Shown here: positions 61,931 to 64,000 of the stretch, piece by piece
How the letters are laid out: the number at the start of each line of letters is the position of its first letter
Position numbering within the stretch: the first letter of the stretch is position 1
DNA from: Maricaulis sp.
GTDB lineage: Bacteria > Pseudomonadota > Alphaproteobacteria > Caulobacterales > Maricaulaceae
Length of the DNA stretch: 64,000 nt
Reading direction: 5' to 3'
Assembly (NCBI GenBank): GCA_017643585.1
Contig: JAEPND010000010.1
Coordinates: 36,535-100,534 of the forward strand
Notes under the pieces: model-generated
Database searches by the model: none
What the model was told of the DNA's origin: nothing
What the model saw: the letters and a program-made list of their open reading frames with translations, nothing else
Program-made: the position numbers and the translations under genes

Positions 61931-62760
61931 ACATCCGAGCGCGGTTCCGCCGCCGGGCGGGTTTCCGGATCATCGACATAATTGACGATCATCGAGCGAT
62001 CCGCGAAGGCGTGTTCGCTCTCGACCAGGATCCGCGCGTACAGCGCATCGATCGTGTCGTGCAGGCTGGCATAATCTCCGATGTGGCGCTGGCGTGCATA
62101 GGCACCACCAGCCATTTCCATCACCTCGACCGGAGCACCCGGCGACACATGATCGCCGACATCGATGGCGCAGTCGAAATGCAATTGATCGGCGGGGGTA
62201 AAACGCGGGTCTTCGTGCCAGACACCCCAGATGCCGCGCAGGGTTTCAATGGGCAGTTCCGCGAACACCGCGCCGAACAGGGCCTCATAACTCTTGTTGA
62301 GTTCCTCATAGGCGCCGACATTGCGGATCGCCAGCAGGCGGAAGGGCTCCAGCGAGACAATCTCCACCGGCATGGGAACAGGCTCGCCGCTTGACGCGGG
62401 CTTGAGCAGTCGATCGAGCAGGCCGGTCTGCCCGGCCCGCAGCTCGCTGGCCGTGCCGCCGGTCACGGACCGGAAGGCCCGGGCAAAGGACTGGCTGGTG
62501 GAAAAGCCCGAAGCGCCCGCCGCTGCGGTGATGGTGACGCTTTCGTCCTGCAATTCAGGCACAGACCGGCCCAGGCGCACGCGCTGGACGGTTTCAGCGA
62601 CGTTTTCTCCCGTCATCAACCGGTAGATACGATGGAAATGATGCGGTGACAGGGCGGCGACAGAGGCCAGCTGATCGAGATCAGCGTCCTCGGCCTGTTC
62701 CAGGTGGGCGATAACCCGGTCGATCTTGTCGGCATATCGCAGGCGGCTGGTCGGTTTCAT
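61909..62760 (-). CDS. AraC-family regulator with GyrI-like ligand domain
   Basis: A 283-residue protein with two N-terminal AraC helix-turn-helix motifs (LDQLASVAALSPHHFHRIYRL; ITAAAGASGFSTSQSFARAFR) and a C-terminal GyrI-like small-molecule-binding domain (from about 130). This is the Rob/TipA-related class that senses drugs or other small ligands. Cytoplasmic. It follows slyX on the same strand. Confidence 0.88.
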   Translation of the reverse strand: MKPTSRLRYADKIDRVIAHLEQAEDADLDQLASVAALSPHHFHRIYRLMTGENVAETVQRVRLGRSVPELQDESVTITAAAGASGFSTSQSFARAFRSVTGGTASELRAGQTGLLDRLLKPASSGEPVPMPVEIVSLEPFRLLAIRNVGAYEELNKSYEALFGAVFAELPIETLRGIWGVWHEDPRFTPADQLHFDCAIDVGDHVSPGAPVEVMEMAGGAYARQRHIGDYASLHDTIDALYARILVESEHAFADRSMIVNYVDDPETRPAAEPRSDVYVPLEG

Positions 62761-62837
62761 GCGTGTCTCCCTTGGCTAACTCTGCCAAGGGATAACCAGA
62801 CTGCCAAATCGGGGCGTTCCCGATCTTGCGGACTTCA

Positions 62838-63047
62838 CTACCAGTGCGGCGGTTTTTTCGCTTCCAGTGCGGGCATGAATTCTTCGAGATCACCCACCCG
62901 GCCCATCAGCTTGTTCAGCCGCCGGGTCAGGCGTTCGATTTCCTCGCCCTGGGCCAGTATGACCGCATTCATGTCCTCGATGGACTGGTCCTGGTGAGCG
63001 ATGTGCATTTCCAGCGCATCAACGCGCTGATCAATAGTATCTGTCAT
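62838..63047 (-). CDS. slyX: SlyX family protein
   Basis: A 69-residue protein starting MTDTIDQRVDALEMHIAHQD, a nearly continuous coiled coil ending in EAKKPPHW, the PPHY/W tail typical of SlyX. Function unknown. It is 7 nt downstream of a GNAT acetyltransferase gene. Confidence 0.85.
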   Translation of the reverse strand: MTDTIDQRVDALEMHIAHQDQSIEDMNAVILAQGEEIERLTRRLNKLMGRVGDLEEFMPALEAKKPPHW

Positions 63048-63054
63048 TTCGGCC

Positions 63055-63735
63055 TCAATCGGCGCGTTCAACCACCGCCGCATTGACATGGCACCTAATG
63101 GAAAAGCCGAGACTTTCATAGAGGCCGATCGCTGTCGCATTGTCCGCCCAGGCGTGAAGGAAGGGAGTATCGCCGCGCTGGATGATCTCGTTGGTCACAT
63201 TGGCAGACAGACGCTTGGCCAGCCCTTGGCCACGGAAATCGGGATGTGCGCACACACCGCTCACCTCGGTATAACCCGGGAAACGCATGCGTTCGCCGGC
63301 CATGGCGGCAAGCCGACCATCAATCCGGATGCCCCAGAACTGGCCCATCTCATGGGTCCGGGCCAGGAACGGCCCCGGCTTGGTCTCGGTCGCCAGTGCC
63401 AGCATTTCCGGCGCATCTTCCTCACCCAGCGCAATCATGTCCGATGGATCAACAGGCAGGAATGACGGGTCTTCACGCACCATCTGCACCCCAAGCGCCT
63501 GGAAAGTCGCGGTCAGGCCATCGGGAATACGGATTTCCTGAACCTGCAGGAAATAGGCCTCCTCGCCCTTCCCCACCAACGCGCTGGCGGCCCGCATCGC
63601 CGCTTCACCATCATCGACGCCACAGACGAACTTGTTCACATCCGGCAGGAAACGCCGGGCCAGGTCACCGCCCCTCGAGAAGCGCTCGTGATGCGTTGTC
63701 AGGCTGGACCAGATCGGTCGGTCAAGCAGGGTCAT
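63055..63735 (-). CDS. GNAT family N-acetyltransferase
   Basis: A 226-residue protein with a C-terminal GNAT/FR47-type fold: VCAHPDFRGQGLAKRLS binds acetyl-CoA, and the terminal ATAIGLYESLGFS is the usual last strands. The N-terminal half is less conserved. Substrate unknown. It overlaps the upstream small gene by 4 nt. Confidence 0.82.
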   Translation of the reverse strand: MTLLDRPIWSSLTTHHERFSRGGDLARRFLPDVNKFVCGVDDGEAAMRAASALVGKGEEAYFLQVQEIRIPDGLTATFQALGVQMVREDPSFLPVDPSDMIALGEEDAPEMLALATETKPGPFLARTHEMGQFWGIRIDGRLAAMAGERMRFPGYTEVSGVCAHPDFRGQGLAKRLSANVTNEIIQRGDTPFLHAWADNATAIGLYESLGFSIRCHVNAAVVERAD

Positions 63736-63995
63736 TGTGTTGCGCCTCTCTCTTCGGCCTTCCGGTCCAGCAGGTCCTGCATAACGCCCGACGACAGCCG
63801 GGCCTCCAGGGCTGCGATCTGATCGATAAAGCCCCCGTCCAGGTCAGCGCACAGCTCTGCCACAGCCGCATCAATCACAGGCCACAGGTCCCTGGCAGCG
63901 CGCGCCGCAAGTGCCTTGCCGCTGTCATGTGTGGACGGCCCCTGTTCTGCAAGGTCTGATTTGAGTGATTTCTGATCATTGCGGGTTGCGGTCAT
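63732..63995 (-). CDS. Hypothetical protein, unrecognised
   Basis: An 87-residue hydrophilic protein with two helical stretches (ALAARAARDLWPVIDAAVAE; IDQIAALEARLSSGVMQDLL). No motif recognised. The ATG at 63995 lies five bases from the window end, so a longer form or an upstream operon partner is possible. It overlaps the GNAT gene by 4 nt. Confidence 0.6.
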   Translation of the reverse strand: MTATRNDQKSLKSDLAEQGPSTHDSGKALAARAARDLWPVIDAAVAELCADLDGGFIDQIAALEARLSSGVMQDLLDRKAEERGATQ

Positions 63996-64000
63996 GTGTC

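Overview
The window reads as a compact chromosomal segment of an alphaproteobacterium, most likely from the Maricaulales/Hyphomonadaceae side (Maricaulis- or Oceanicaulis-like). This rests on gene content and order (aspS near rnd; ppx-ppk-hda-DUF2066 divergent from purM-purN; lptF-lptG-lptD-surA-pdxA-rsmA; fabD-fabG-acpP-fabF-mltG-yicC-gmk; rpsF-rpsR-rplI-dnaB-alr-radA-cvpA-purF; der-bamB-panB), on high GC, and on Caulobacter-type promoter elements (TTG-rich -35, GCTANA-like -10). The genus is inference. No tRNA, rRNA, CRISPR array, prophage or intact transposase was seen.

0-5 kb: the first codons of aspS on the minus strand, then a probable self-repressed operon: a TetR-type regulator behind two 29-bp operator-like repeats, two tandem PlsC-type acyltransferases, and an LplT-like MFS transporter, followed by rnd. 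5-14 kb: polyphosphate enzymes (ppx, ppk1) joined to hda, a DUF2066 exported protein, purM-purN, arfB and a DUF4197 protein. 14-24 kb: an adenosine/adenine deaminase, a CadC-like membrane regulator divergent from an S41 protease, ndk, a DUF2268-type metalloprotease, an ABC-F ATPase, an I78 inhibitor lipoprotein, an orphan protein, holC and pepA.

24-38.7 kb: envelope and lipid biogenesis: lptF-lptG-lptD-surA-pdxA-rsmA on plus, facing gmk, yicC, mltG, fabF, acpP, fabG and fabD on minus. A small gene between fabD and fabG is interrupted by an in-frame stop. 38.9-47.9 kb: rpsF-rpsR-rplI, then dnaB preceded by a cluster of DnaA boxes, then alr, radA, cvpA, purF, a short-chain dehydrogenase and a TyrA-like dehydrogenase. 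47.9-49.4 kb is the most accessory-looking stretch: two orphan genes, a 5'-truncated membrane-protein fragment, and direct and palindromic repeats.

49.4-64 kb: der, bamB, a YfgM-like TPR protein and panB. Then come two paralogous cassettes, each a three-TM membrane protein, an ECF sigma factor and a small two-TM protein, separated by an NnrU-family protein. This is the best candidate here for an under-described regulatory system. The rest holds a truncated SH3-like remnant, a GST-like protein, an exported alpha/beta hydrolase, a membrane LytTR receptor, an AraC/GyrI-like regulator, slyX and a GNAT acetyltransferase.
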